From positions 1 through 55,827 of the forward strand of contig NHFH02000012.1 of assembly GCA_002170275.2 (NCBI GenBank): a DNA stretch of 55,827 bases, given 5' to 3'. This document shows positions 42,892-50,888 of the stretch, one piece after another. A program made the position numbers and the translations under genes. Numbering within the stretch: position 1 is the stretch's first letter; each line of letters begins with the position of its first letter. The notes under the pieces were generated by a model. It did no database searches and was not told the origin of the DNA. It saw nothing but the letters and a program-made list of their open reading frames with translations. This stretch comes from Candidatus Pelagibacter sp. TMED106 (GTDB taxonomy: Bacteria; Pseudomonadota; Alphaproteobacteria; Pelagibacterales; Pelagibacteraceae).

Positions 42892-44033
42892 TTTTTATAA
42901 ATTTTTCCTAAATAAGATTCTAAGAACTTTCTATTTTTTACTAATCTTTTCAAAAAAATATTTCTAAAAAATGTAATTAAAGGATTAGATAAATGAAAAA
43001 CAAACTGATTAATCTTTGATCTAATGTTAACCATTTTAGTTTTGTTTACTCTATTCTTGAAAAAATTACCTTCAGTATTATTTTTGATACTTTTGAATAA
43101 CTCATATGCACCCTCTATTGACTGTGATGCCCCTTGAGCAAAAGACGGAGGGAAAGCAAAAAAAGCATCACCAATTAAATGAATATGATTATTTCGAAAT
43201 CGATAAAAATTATCACTAACAAACACTGGAAAAATTTTTAATTCTTTAAGATCATCTATAAATTCTTTATTTTTTATAGGAATCTTTCCTAAAACCTTTT
43301 GAATAAAAACTTTATCATTAAATAATGAATGATTTTTTTTTTCTAAATTTGACAGATGATATTTCATTATAGCTATAAAATTTAAGTCTCCAAAAGAATT
43401 TACTGGATAAATTACTTGATGGAAATTTGATCCTAGAAATAAAGAAATATTTTTATTGTCTATGTCGTCATGAATTCTGGATAAGGAGCCTCTTATTGCT
43501 AATGTATCGTTATATCTTGGTTTAACTTGGTTATTTGAAAGAATACTTTTGCTTTTTGAGAAGACTCCATCAGAAATTATTAAATAATCACATTCATCAA
43601 TCTCATCATTTTCAAAAGAAAGTAAAATTTTATGATCTTGTTGGTCAATCTTTGAAAGATTACAGCCATTCTTTATTTCATTTCCTAAATCTTTTTTTAA
43701 AAAATTGATTAAAACAGATCTTTTTAAAGTGGTGTATTTGTAATCATCTGAATTAAAGTCGGAAATATTTAATTCACATATTTTATTAAAACTTTTATTA
43801 GAATAAAAATTAATTTTATCCGGGGTAAATTTTTCATCTTTTCTTAATCTATCAAATCCAATTTCATTCAAAAGTTTGATACTATTGACTGATAATTGAA
43901 TTCCATAACCCTCATCTAAATTAATTGATTTATTTTTTTCATAAATTTTAATTTGATAATTTGAATTTTTTTTGAATAAATTTGCAATAAATAATCCTGA
44001 TATCCCAGCTCCAATAATGGCAATTTTTTTCAT
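42888..44033 (-). CDS. FAD-dependent aromatic-type monooxygenase (UbiH/salicylate hydroxylase-like)
   Basis: A 381-residue flavin monooxygenase. The N-terminal dinucleotide motif is IAIIGAGISGLFIANLFKKN, the middle DG-type motif is CDYLIISDGVFSKSKSIL, and the C-terminal FAD motif is HLIGDAFFAFPPSFAQGASQ followed by SIEGAYEL. These place it in the group that includes ubiquinone hydroxylases, salicylate hydroxylase and zeaxanthin epoxidase. The substrate is not shown by sequence; a role in ubiquinone hydroxylation is possible but unproven. It overlaps mutY by one base on the same strand. Confidence 0.82.
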   Translation of the reverse strand: MKKIAIIGAGISGLFIANLFKKNSNYQIKIYEKNKSINLDEGYGIQLSVNSIKLLNEIGFDRLRKDEKFTPDKINFYSNKSFNKICELNISDFNSDDYKYTTLKRSVLINFLKKDLGNEIKNGCNLSKIDQQDHKILLSFENDEIDECDYLIISDGVFSKSKSILSNNQVKPRYNDTLAIRGSLSRIHDDIDNKNISLFLGSNFHQVIYPVNSFGDLNFIAIMKYHLSNLEKKNHSLFNDKVFIQKVLGKIPIKNKEFIDDLKELKIFPVFVSDNFYRFRNNHIHLIGDAFFAFPPSFAQGASQSIEGAYELFKSIKNNTEGNFFKNRVNKTKMVNIRSKINQFVFHLSNPLITFFRNIFLKRLVKNRKFLESYLGKIYKN

Positions 44034-45013
44034 TAATTACTCTCCAAATATTTAACAACCTTTTTTGTAAATGTTGGTAAAATATAATTCTTTATTTTTT
44101 TTTTATCTACCCAATAAGATGAAGGTAGTTTTTTATTATTTTTTGAATATTGAATCTCAATGTTCATATTCATGTTTGACATTTTAAAATTTAAATTTTG
44201 ATTAAAATTTTTTGGATTAGATAGTTCTTCCATAGGGAATATTATTAAATTCTTTAAAAAATTGAACTTGGTATTTTTAATTAATAAGTACCTTTGATTT
44301 TTTTTATAAATTTTTAAGATGAAATATTTATTTTTATTTTTTTTTATATTCTTTTTAATGCTAAAATCATTCTTTTTGAAAGATTTACAATTTTTTGAGA
44401 TAGGGCATTTAGTACATAAAGGATTATTTGGTTTGCAAATTAATGCTCCTAACTCCATTAAGGCTTGAGCATAGTCACTTGACCTTGATGATATTCCAAA
44501 TATAGATTTTTTTTTAATCAGGTTATCTTTTTGTGTCTCTTTGTCCTTTTTTAAATAAAGATATCTTTTTAACACTCTTTCTATGTTTCCATCTAAAGGT
44601 ATGTACGGCTTATTAAAAACAATCGCTAAAATGGCACTCGCAGTATAATATCCTATTCCAGGTAGTGAAATCAAATCTTCAAAATTATTAGGTAATTTTC
44701 CATGAAAATTTTTAATGATAACTTGTGCAGTTTTTTTTAAATTCCTTACCCTAGAATAATATCCAAGACCCTCCCAAAGTTTTATAAGTTTTTTATTTTG
44801 AGATTTTGCAAGAATTTTAAGATTGGGGACATTTTTTATAAATCTATTAAAATATGGTATTACGGTTACAACCTGTGTTTGTTGCAACATAAATTCGCTT
44901 ACTAAGGTGAAATACTGTCTTTTTTGTAAACAAACATTTTTTCGCCATGGTAATGATCTTTTATTAATATCATACCATTTAAGAATATTTTTTGTTATTA
45001 ATTGTTCTTTCAT
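44033..45013 (-). CDS. mutY: A/G-specific adenine glycosylase
   Basis: Removes adenine mispaired with 8-oxoguanine. The catalytic helix-hairpin-helix domain is clear (SLPGIGYYTASAILAIVFNK, then PLDGNIERVLKRYL with the catalytic Asp), with the Glu in FMLQQTQVVTVIPYF. The iron-sulfur cysteines appear as CKPNNPLCTKCPISKNC. A divergent C-terminal NUDIX-like domain ends the protein. I start at ATG 45013 (protein MKEQLITKNILKWYD); an upstream in-frame ATG at 45058 would add 15 atypical residues and run into dciA. With this choice, its start codon abuts the divergent dciA start. Confidence 0.94.
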   Translation of the reverse strand: MKEQLITKNILKWYDINKRSLPWRKNVCLQKRQYFTLVSEFMLQQTQVVTVIPYFNRFIKNVPNLKILAKSQNKKLIKLWEGLGYYSRVRNLKKTAQVIIKNFHGKLPNNFEDLISLPGIGYYTASAILAIVFNKPYIPLDGNIERVLKRYLYLKKDKETQKDNLIKKKSIFGISSRSSDYAQALMELGALICKPNNPLCTKCPISKNCKSFKKNDFSIKKNIKKNKNKYFILKIYKKNQRYLLIKNTKFNFLKNLIIFPMEELSNPKNFNQNLNFKMSNMNMNIEIQYSKNNKKLPSSYWVDKKKIKNYILPTFTKKVVKYLESN

Positions 45014-45501
45014 ATGCAATTTAAAAATAATACTAAGCAGAGAAATGGAACCATTCAAGGTTTAAGATCCTTTAAAGACACTTTGCCAAAAATATAAAAA
45101 GAGTTATTAAGAAAAAAGGCCATATTTATTCCGAAACCTTAAGTAATTGGAAATACATTGTTGGGGATAACTTGTTTAAAATTTGTTATCCAAAATCCTT
45201 TAGAAGCTCAAATAAGTTTGGCGTAAGTACTTTGTTTATAATGGTGAAAAGAGGCAATGAAGTTGACTTGGAATATTCAAAAAAAGATATAATAGAAAAA
45301 TTGAATAGTTTTTTTGGATATTCAGTTGTAGAAAAATTAAAGTTTACAAGTTTTGATGATGAAAAAAAAATATCTGGTAATTTTAATATAGAAAAATCAA
45401 ATGTGACAATTAATAAATATCATCAAAAAATTAATAGTGTTAAAAATGAAAAAATAAAAAAATCACTAATCAACTTAACAAAGGTATTTAAGGGAAAATG
45501 A
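45014..45501 (+). CDS. DciA-like (DUF721) protein; frame broken by one base in an A-run
   Basis: DUF721/DciA proteins help load the replicative helicase DnaB in bacteria that lack DnaC. From ATG 45014 the frame encodes MQFKNNTKQRNGTIQGLRSF then KDTLPKI and stops at 45095. The next frame, open from 45076, encodes NIKRVIKKKGHIYSETLSNW, then KYIVGDNLFKICYPKSF and the rest, the DUF721 core (W-x-x-IVG, then a basic C-Y/P segment). Adding one A to the A5 run at 45088-45092 fuses them. Without this correction the longest in-frame start would be TTG at 45172 (109 codons), which loses the conserved W-IVG segment. Position between mutY and a DsbA-like gene matches the alphaproteobacterial order. Error or true mutation cannot be decided here. 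Confidence 0.7.
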
Positions 45502-46085
45502 AAAAAATAATTTTTTTGATGTTTATTATTATTGGCTCAAATAATAATCTATTTGCTGATAATTCTGATGAAATTAAAAGAATTGTTGAAGGAAATAAAG
45601 ATGCCAAAATAATAATTATTGCCTATGAGTCACTAACTTGTGGGCACTGTGCAAATTTCCACAAAGAGGTTTATCCTGAACTAAAAAAAGAATTCATCGA
45701 TAAAGGTCTAGTAAAAATTGAATTTAGAAATTTTCCATTAGATATGGCAGCACTTAACGCATCAAAGATTGCCCACTGCAAAAATGATGGAGACTCAAAT
45801 TTATTACATATCTTGTTTCGTAACCAAAAAAAGTGGGCAAAAGGTGAAAACATAGAGGAGGCTAATAATCATTTAAAAAAACTCCTAGACAGTGAAGGAA
45901 TAAACTTAGATTTTGAAAGGTGTATTGCAAAAAAAAATATTGAAGATTATGTTTTAAATGATCGAATCGAAGGTGTAAAAAAATTTGAAATTAATGCTAC
46001 TCCTACGATAATAATTAATGATAAAAAGTTTGATAAAACACTAAATTATAAAAATTTAAAAAAATACATAGAAAAACTGATATAA
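45498..46085 (+). CDS. DsbA-family thiol:disulfide oxidoreductase
   Basis: A 195-residue exported thioredoxin-fold protein. It has a signal peptide (KKIIFLMFIIIGSNNNLFA), the active site CGHC in YESLTCGHCANFHKEVYPEL (near residues 48-51), FRNFPLDMAALNASKIAHC, and the cis-proline loop INATPTIIIN near residue 170. It fits the DsbA/Com1-like group that sits between DUF721 and smc in alphaproteobacteria, likely catalysing disulfide formation in the periplasm. It overlaps dciA by 4 bases and is 8 bases upstream of smc. Confidence 0.92.
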   Translation: MKKIIFLMFIIIGSNNNLFADNSDEIKRIVEGNKDAKIIIIAYESLTCGHCANFHKEVYPELKKEFIDKGLVKIEFRNFPLDMAALNASKIAHCKNDGDSNLLHILFRNQKKWAKGENIEEANNHLKKLLDSEGINLDFERCIAKKNIEDYVLNDRIEGVKKFEINATPTIIINDKKFDKTLNYKNLKKYIEKLI

Positions 46086-46093
46086 GTTAATCC

Positions 46094-48490
46094 ATGGAGT
46101 TTAAAAAAATCTATCTTAATGGATTTAAGTCTTTTGCGGAAAAAACAAATTTTCTCATTGAAGAAGGTTTGACTGGAATTGTAGGACCCAATGGATGTGG
46201 AAAGTCAAACATAGTTGAATCATTGAGATGGGTGATGGGAGAAACATCAGCAAAAAGTATGCGAGGATCTGGCATGGAAGATGTGATCTTTTCAGGTACT
46301 TCAAACAAAGCCTCAAAAAATATTGCTGAAGTTTCAATTAGTCTTGATAACAATGATAATGATGCCCCTTTACAATATAAAGATTTAGACAAAATTGAAG
46401 TGAGAAGAAAAATTGAAAAAGACAAAGGGTCTAAATTTTATATAAATGATAAAGAAGTTAGGGCTAGAGATGCGCAAATGTTTTTTGCAGATTTATCGAC
46501 TGGTGCACATTCTCCATCAATGATTAGCCAAGGACGAATAGGAGCGTTAGTTACTGCAAAGCCAGCTGATAGAAGAACAATATTAGAAGAAGCAGCAAAT
46601 ATTTCTGGACTTCATGTGAGAAGGCACGAAGCAGAACTGAGATTAAATGCAGCAGAAAATAATTTAAAAAGAGCAGATGAATTAAGAAAACAGCAAGAAA
46701 AACAGTTAGCGAGTCTACAAAAACAAGCTGAAGAAGCTACAAAATATAAAGCTATATCTGATGAAATTAAAAAAATAGAAGCCGGATTATATTATTTAAA
46801 GTTATTAAATATCGACGATGAAATTAAAATTGAAAATGTGATCAACACTGAAGCGGAAGGTGAAGTAAGCGGATTTAACCAAAAAATTAACTATTTCGAA
46901 AATCTAATTAAAACTGAAACTAATAAAGTTTCTCCTTTAAGGGAAAAAAATATTGAGAATTTATCAAAAATACAACGTTTAAATTTAGAATTACAAAATT
47001 TAGATGAAGAAAATATTAGAACTCAGGACGAAATAGAAAATATCAAAAAATCACTTAAAACTCTTGAGGAAGATATAGATAGAGAAAAAGGAATAGTTAT
47101 TGATGCAAATTCAAATGAAAAAAGACTTAAAGAAGAAAAAAATGAATTAATTGAAATAGATTCTAAATATTTTGAAACAGAAAAAATGTCTAATGAGAGT
47201 TTGAGCTCTACAAAAGATAAGTTAAAAAATGAAATAGAAAAAATTAAAGAATTGATAAATATGAAAAAAAATGAAGAAGCAATAACTATTCTTGATAATT
47301 GTAAAATAATCATAGAAGAATATGCTGATAGTTATAGTAAGAATCAAAATATCAAAAAAGAATCAATAAAAAGAAACGAAAGAATTAAAACAATTGAGTC
47401 AGAAACTGAAAGTTGGAAAAATTTACTTTTAAATTCTGAAAAAATGGTAAAAGAATTAAGTGAAAGAAAAAATAAATTGTCTACTCAATTAAATGAACTT
47501 GATCAAAGACCAAAAATCCAGGCTGAAAAAAAAGGAGAAATTTCTGAAGCTTTAAGAGTTTCTGAAAAGGAAAAAATAGAAAATGAAACTATAATTGAAG
47601 AAACAGATAAAAAGATAAATTCTTTAAGAATTGAATTAAATGATGTTCAAGAAAAATCAATCCAAATAAGAGAAAGAAAAGCTAGTTCAGGAGCAACTAT
47701 TGAAGGATTAAAAAAAAGAAAAGATGATTTGTTGGAAAGAGTTAGTTCAGAACTTAATCTTAATGAAGATAATATTTTAGAAAATTCGAATCTAAATGGT
47801 TTAGAGGAATTACCAGATGCGATATCCCAAGAAGAAAGTTTAGATGCAAAAAAACGAGAAAGAGACAAATTAGGATCTGTTAATTTGCGTGCTGATGAAG
47901 AAACAAATAAATACGAAACTGAAATAAAGAAGATGGAACAAGATAGAGCAGATCTAGTATCAGCAATTGTGAAATTAAAAGAAAGTATTAATGAATTAAA
48001 TCAAAAGGGAAGACAAAGACTTTTAGATGCTTTTGAAAAAGTAAATAGAAAATTTAATGAAGTTTATACAAAATTATTTAATGGTGGAAGTGCTAAGCTC
48101 GAATTAGTGGACTCTGACGATCCACTTGAGGCAGGTCTTGAAATGTTAGTAAGTCCTCCTGGTAAAAGATTACAATCTATAACTCTTTTGTCTGGTGGAG
48201 AACAAGCATTGACTGCTTTGTCTCTGATTTTTGCAGTATTTTTAACAAATCCATCTCCAATATGTGTATTAGATGAGGTTGATGCACCTTTAGACGATGC
48301 CAATGTAACTAGATTTTGTAATTTACTAGAAGAATTAATAAAAATAACTAACACAAAATTTATTATTGTAACTCACCATGCATTAACAATGTCGAAAATG
48401 AACAGACTTTATGGAGTAACGATGCCAGAAAAAGGTATAAGTCAATTAGTTGCTGTTGATTTACAAAAAGCCGAGAGTATGGTTGCTTAG
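46094..48490 (+). CDS. smc: SMC chromosome-segregation ATPase, short form with no recognisable hinge
   Basis: SMC proteins organise and separate chromosomes. The N-terminal head is intact: KKIYLNGFKSFAEKTNFLIE, Walker A GPNGCGKSNIVESLRWVMGE (residues 31-50), RRKIEKDKGSKFYINDKEVR and the Q-loop region ISQGRIGALVTAKPADRR. The C-terminal head has the ABC signature LLSGGEQALTALSLIFAVF (near residue 700) and Walker B ICVLDEVDAPLDDANVTRF. Between them lie about 460 residues of charged coiled coil. Usual bacterial SMC is 1150-1200 aa with a globular hinge of about 150 aa; I see no hinge here and no Rad50-type CxxC hook. Head motifs argue for a functional ATPase. Confidence 0.93.
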   Translation: MEFKKIYLNGFKSFAEKTNFLIEEGLTGIVGPNGCGKSNIVESLRWVMGETSAKSMRGSGMEDVIFSGTSNKASKNIAEVSISLDNNDNDAPLQYKDLDKIEVRRKIEKDKGSKFYINDKEVRARDAQMFFADLSTGAHSPSMISQGRIGALVTAKPADRRTILEEAANISGLHVRRHEAELRLNAAENNLKRADELRKQQEKQLASLQKQAEEATKYKAISDEIKKIEAGLYYLKLLNIDDEIKIENVINTEAEGEVSGFNQKINYFENLIKTETNKVSPLREKNIENLSKIQRLNLELQNLDEENIRTQDEIENIKKSLKTLEEDIDREKGIVIDANSNEKRLKEEKNELIEIDSKYFETEKMSNESLSSTKDKLKNEIEKIKELINMKKNEEAITILDNCKIIIEEYADSYSKNQNIKKESIKRNERIKTIESETESWKNLLLNSEKMVKELSERKNKLSTQLNELDQRPKIQAEKKGEISEALRVSEKEKIENETIIEETDKKINSLRIELNDVQEKSIQIRERKASSGATIEGLKKRKDDLLERVSSELNLNEDNILENSNLNGLEELPDAISQEESLDAKKRERDKLGSVNLRADEETNKYETEIKKMEQDRADLVSAIVKLKESINELNQKGRQRLLDAFEKVNRKFNEVYTKLFNGGSAKLELVDSDDPLEAGLEMLVSPPGKRLQSITLLSGGEQALTALSLIFAVFLTNPSPICVLDEVDAPLDDANVTRFCNLLEELIKITNTKFIIVTHHALTMSKMNRLYGVTMPEKGISQLVAVDLQKAESMVA

Positions 48491-48495
48491 ATTAA

Positions 48496-48771
48496 ATGCC
48501 AAAAGATACATTCAAAACTCGCTTAGAGATTGCAAAATCAAAAATTTTTAAGAGAAATTTAAATAAAAACAATCAACCATCGTCATCTATAGGGACAGCC
48601 TTCAAAATGAGCACTGAATTAGTCTCTGCAGTCGCAGTTGGGACAATTATTGGGTTTCTTTTAGACAAGACCTTTGGTACTAAGCCTTGGTTAATATTAA
48701 TATTTTTTTTTGTAGGTGTCGTTGCTGGAATAGTAAATGTTATTAAATCTGCAAATAAAATGCAAAAATAG
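48496..48771 (+). CDS. atpI: ATP synthase assembly protein AtpI/AtpZ
   Basis: A 91-residue protein with a charged N terminus and two membrane segments (ELVSAVAVGTIIGFLLDKTF, then LILIFFFVGVVAGIVNVI). The GTIIGFLLDKTFGTKPWLI pattern is typical of AtpI, which assists c-ring assembly. It leads the F0 gene group (atpI-atpB-atpE-atpF'-atpF), as is usual in alphaproteobacteria, where F0 and F1 genes are in separate operons. It begins 5 bases after smc. Confidence 0.92.
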   Translation: MPKDTFKTRLEIAKSKIFKRNLNKNNQPSSSIGTAFKMSTELVSAVAVGTIIGFLLDKTFGTKPWLILIFFFVGVVAGIVNVIKSANKMQK

Positions 48772-48790
48772 ACTTAAAGAATAAAGAATT

Positions 48791-49525
48791 ATGGCCACAA
48801 ATCCGATGCACCAATTCGAAGTATATAGAATTGGGCCAGAAATAAAATTAGGATCAATTGACATTTCATTTACGAATGCAAGTTTATTTATGGTAATTAG
48901 TTCACTTGCAATTTTATTAGTTTTTAATTTTGGTTCAAAAAAAAATTCTATTTTACCAAACAAAATTCAATTATTATCTGAATTAAGCTATACTTTTGTT
49001 TCTAAGATGATTAATGACACTGCCGGATCTAAGGCGAAACCTTATTTTTCTTTTATTTTTTCACTATTCATGTTTGTTTTGTTTTGTAATATGTTTGGAA
49101 TGATACCTTATACTTTTACAGTAACTAGTCATATTATTGTTACATTTATTTTAGCAGCATTTATTTTTATTGGGGTAACAGTAATCGGTTTTGTAAAACA
49201 TGGGTTGGGTTATCTAAAATTATTTGTTCCAAGTGGGGTTCCAGTGGTTCTTTTGCCTTTAATTGTAATCATCGAAATTATTTCTTATTTAAGTAGACCA
49301 ATAAGTCTTTCGGTACGTTTGTTTGCTAACATGATGGCTGGACATACTATGATGAAAGTTTTTGGAGGCTTTGTAATAAGTTTAGGAATAGTTGGTGGAT
49401 GGCTTCCACTAAGTTTTTCGGTTGCTCTAACGGGTTTGGAGATATTAGTTGCTTTTCTTCAAGCTTATGTTTTTGCAATCTTAACCTGCATCTATTTAAA
49501 TGATGCATTAAATTTACACCATTAA
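48791..49525 (+). CDS. atpB: ATP synthase F0 subunit a
   Basis: The proton-channel subunit of ATP synthase. About five to six membrane segments are present. The C-terminal block with the essential arginine is SRPISLSVRLFANMMAGHTM (near residue 175), followed by GLEILVAFLQAYVFAILTCIYLNDAL. The 244-aa length is normal. It precedes atpE by 19 bases. Confidence 0.97.
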   Translation: MATNPMHQFEVYRIGPEIKLGSIDISFTNASLFMVISSLAILLVFNFGSKKNSILPNKIQLLSELSYTFVSKMINDTAGSKAKPYFSFIFSLFMFVLFCNMFGMIPYTFTVTSHIIVTFILAAFIFIGVTVIGFVKHGLGYLKLFVPSGVPVVLLPLIVIIEIISYLSRPISLSVRLFANMMAGHTMMKVFGGFVISLGIVGGWLPLSFSVALTGLEILVAFLQAYVFAILTCIYLNDALNLHH

Positions 49526-49533
49526 TTAACAAA

Positions 49534-49540
49534 AGGAGGA
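49534..49540 (+). promoter_or_regulatory. strong Shine-Dalgarno of atpE (AGGAGGA)
   Basis: AGGAGGA lies five bases before the atpE ATG and is an almost full anti-Shine-Dalgarno match, whereas many genes in this window have little or no purine box. High translation fits the need for many copies of subunit c per complex. Confidence 0.85.
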
Positions 49541-49544
49541 TATA

Positions 49545-49772
49545 ATGGAGTTAGAAGCAGCAAAAATGATCGGAGCAGGGCTAGCGGCGATAGCTTTAGC
49601 TGGAGCCGGTGTTGGAATTGGAATTATTTTTGGTAATTACCTTTCTGGTGCAATGAGAAATCCATCTGCAGCTCAAAAACAATTTCCTAATCTTTTATTA
49701 GGATTTGCTTTAGCAGAAGCTACTGGTCTATTTGGATTAGTTGTGGCATTAATTATTTTATTTGCATTTTAG
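49545..49772 (+). CDS. atpE: ATP synthase F0 subunit c
   Basis: The 75-residue rotor-ring proteolipid. Two membrane helices flank the polar loop MRNPSAAQKQFPN; the first helix is glycine-rich (AGLAAIALAGAGVGIGIIFG) and the second has the proton-carrying glutamate in LLLGFALAEATGLFGLVVAL (near residue 57). It lacks the residues expected of a Na+-binding c subunit (no Gln-Glu-Thr/Ser set), so proton coupling is inferred. It has the strongest ribosome-binding site in this operon. Confidence 0.97.
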   Translation: MELEAAKMIGAGLAAIALAGAGVGIGIIFGNYLSGAMRNPSAAQKQFPNLLLGFALAEATGLFGLVVALIILFAF

Positions 49773-49777
49773 ATTTA

Positions 49778-50368
49778 ATGATTAAAAAAATATTATTTCA
49801 GTCAATATTTTTAAGCTTTCTATTTACATTGAAAGCTTTTGCTGCTGAGAGTGGGGGTATGCCTCAATTAAATCCTGAGTTTTGGATTTCTCAAATTTTC
49901 TGGTTAACAATAACTTTTGGAATTTTATACATTTTATTATCTAGATTTATACTTCCAAGAATAAGCAATAACTTAGAGACAAGAAAATCACAAATTTCAG
50001 AAAACATTGAGGCCGCTGACAAACAAAGAAAAGATAGTGAGTTAAAAATAAAAGAATATGAAAAAACTATTTTAGATACTAAAAATAAAGCTAAAACTTA
50101 CTTTCAACAATCTAGAGAAAAAATAATCAAAGATATAAATATCAAAAGAGAAAGTTTAGATAAAGATCTTTCAGAGGAGGTAAAGAAAGCTGAAACTGAA
50201 ATTCAAAATTTAAAAAATCAAGCTCCTCAAAAGATCAATAAAATTGCAATTGAAACTTCTAAAGATTTGGTACAGCAACTTATAGGTGTTGAAGTAAATA
50301 ATAGTAGTATTTCAGCTATTGTAGATGATCTTTCAAAAAAAAACTTAGGTAAATATTATGGCAATTGA
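49778..50368 (+). CDS. atpF': ATP synthase F0 subunit b'
   Basis: One of the two peripheral-stalk b-type subunits of alphaproteobacterial ATP synthase. It has a signal-like N terminus (ILFQSIFLSFLFTLKAFA), then a membrane segment (EFWISQIFWLTITFGILYILL) and a long charged helix (RKSQISENIEAADKQRKDSE...). The GGMPQLNPEFW start of the mature region is typical of b'. It overlaps atpF by 11 bases. Confidence 0.92.
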   Translation: MIKKILFQSIFLSFLFTLKAFAAESGGMPQLNPEFWISQIFWLTITFGILYILLSRFILPRISNNLETRKSQISENIEAADKQRKDSELKIKEYEKTILDTKNKAKTYFQQSREKIIKDINIKRESLDKDLSEEVKKAETEIQNLKNQAPQKINKIAIETSKDLVQQLIGVEVNNSSISAIVDDLSKKNLGKYYGN

Positions 50369-50855
50369 TGCAACATTTTGGGTAGCAGTATCATTTGCTA
50401 TTTTTTTTGGTGGTTTGATTTATTTGAAAATACCTCAAAAGATTAATGATATTCTAAATAAACTTATACTAGAGATTAAAAATGAAATTGATGAGAGTGA
50501 AAAATTGAGATCTGAAGCTAAAATTTTATTAGACAACGCTCAAAGTAAATTGGATACAGCGACAAATGTTAGTAAGGAAATAATGGAACAAGCAAAAAAG
50601 GATAGTGATAGACTTATCATAGAAATGAATGATAAATTTCATAAATCAGCTGAAATTAAAAAAAATCTTACCCAGGTTAAGATTATACAAATGAAAGAAG
50701 CTGCAATTAAAGAAATTAAAGATGCTTCTATAAAAGTCGCTGTAGATTCTGTTAAAAAAATTATTACTACCTCAATTGACAAATCAAAACTTGATAATCT
50801 TTTTGATAAAAATTTAGAGGAAACTAAAGCTTCTCTTAAAAAGATTAATTCATAA
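50358..50855 (+). CDS. atpF: ATP synthase F0 subunit b
   Basis: The second peripheral-stalk subunit, 165 residues. It has a single N-terminal membrane span (ATFWVAVSFAIFFGGLIYLK) and a long helical tail (LRSEAKILLDNAQSKLDTAT...VKIIQMKEAAIKEIKDASIK) that reaches the F1 delta subunit. It ends the F0 group; crtI begins 33 bases downstream in the same direction, so the retinal operon may be read partly from this region. Confidence 0.92.
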   Translation: MAIDATFWVAVSFAIFFGGLIYLKIPQKINDILNKLILEIKNEIDESEKLRSEAKILLDNAQSKLDTATNVSKEIMEQAKKDSDRLIIEMNDKFHKSAEIKKNLTQVKIIQMKEAAIKEIKDASIKVAVDSVKKIITTSIDKSKLDNLFDKNLEETKASLKKINS

Positions 50856-50888
50856 TTCTCTTACAATTTTAATAAAAAGTTATAAATT

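Noticed and set aside
44823..45065. 80-codon plus-strand ORF opposite the start of mutY
   Set aside because: It lies antisense to the well-conserved N-terminal half of MutY and shows no domain; its reading is a by-product of the AT-rich complement.
48064..48354. 96-codon minus-strand ORF over the SMC C-terminal head
   Set aside because: It is antisense to the conserved ABC signature and Walker B of SMC, whose codon constraint explains the open frame.
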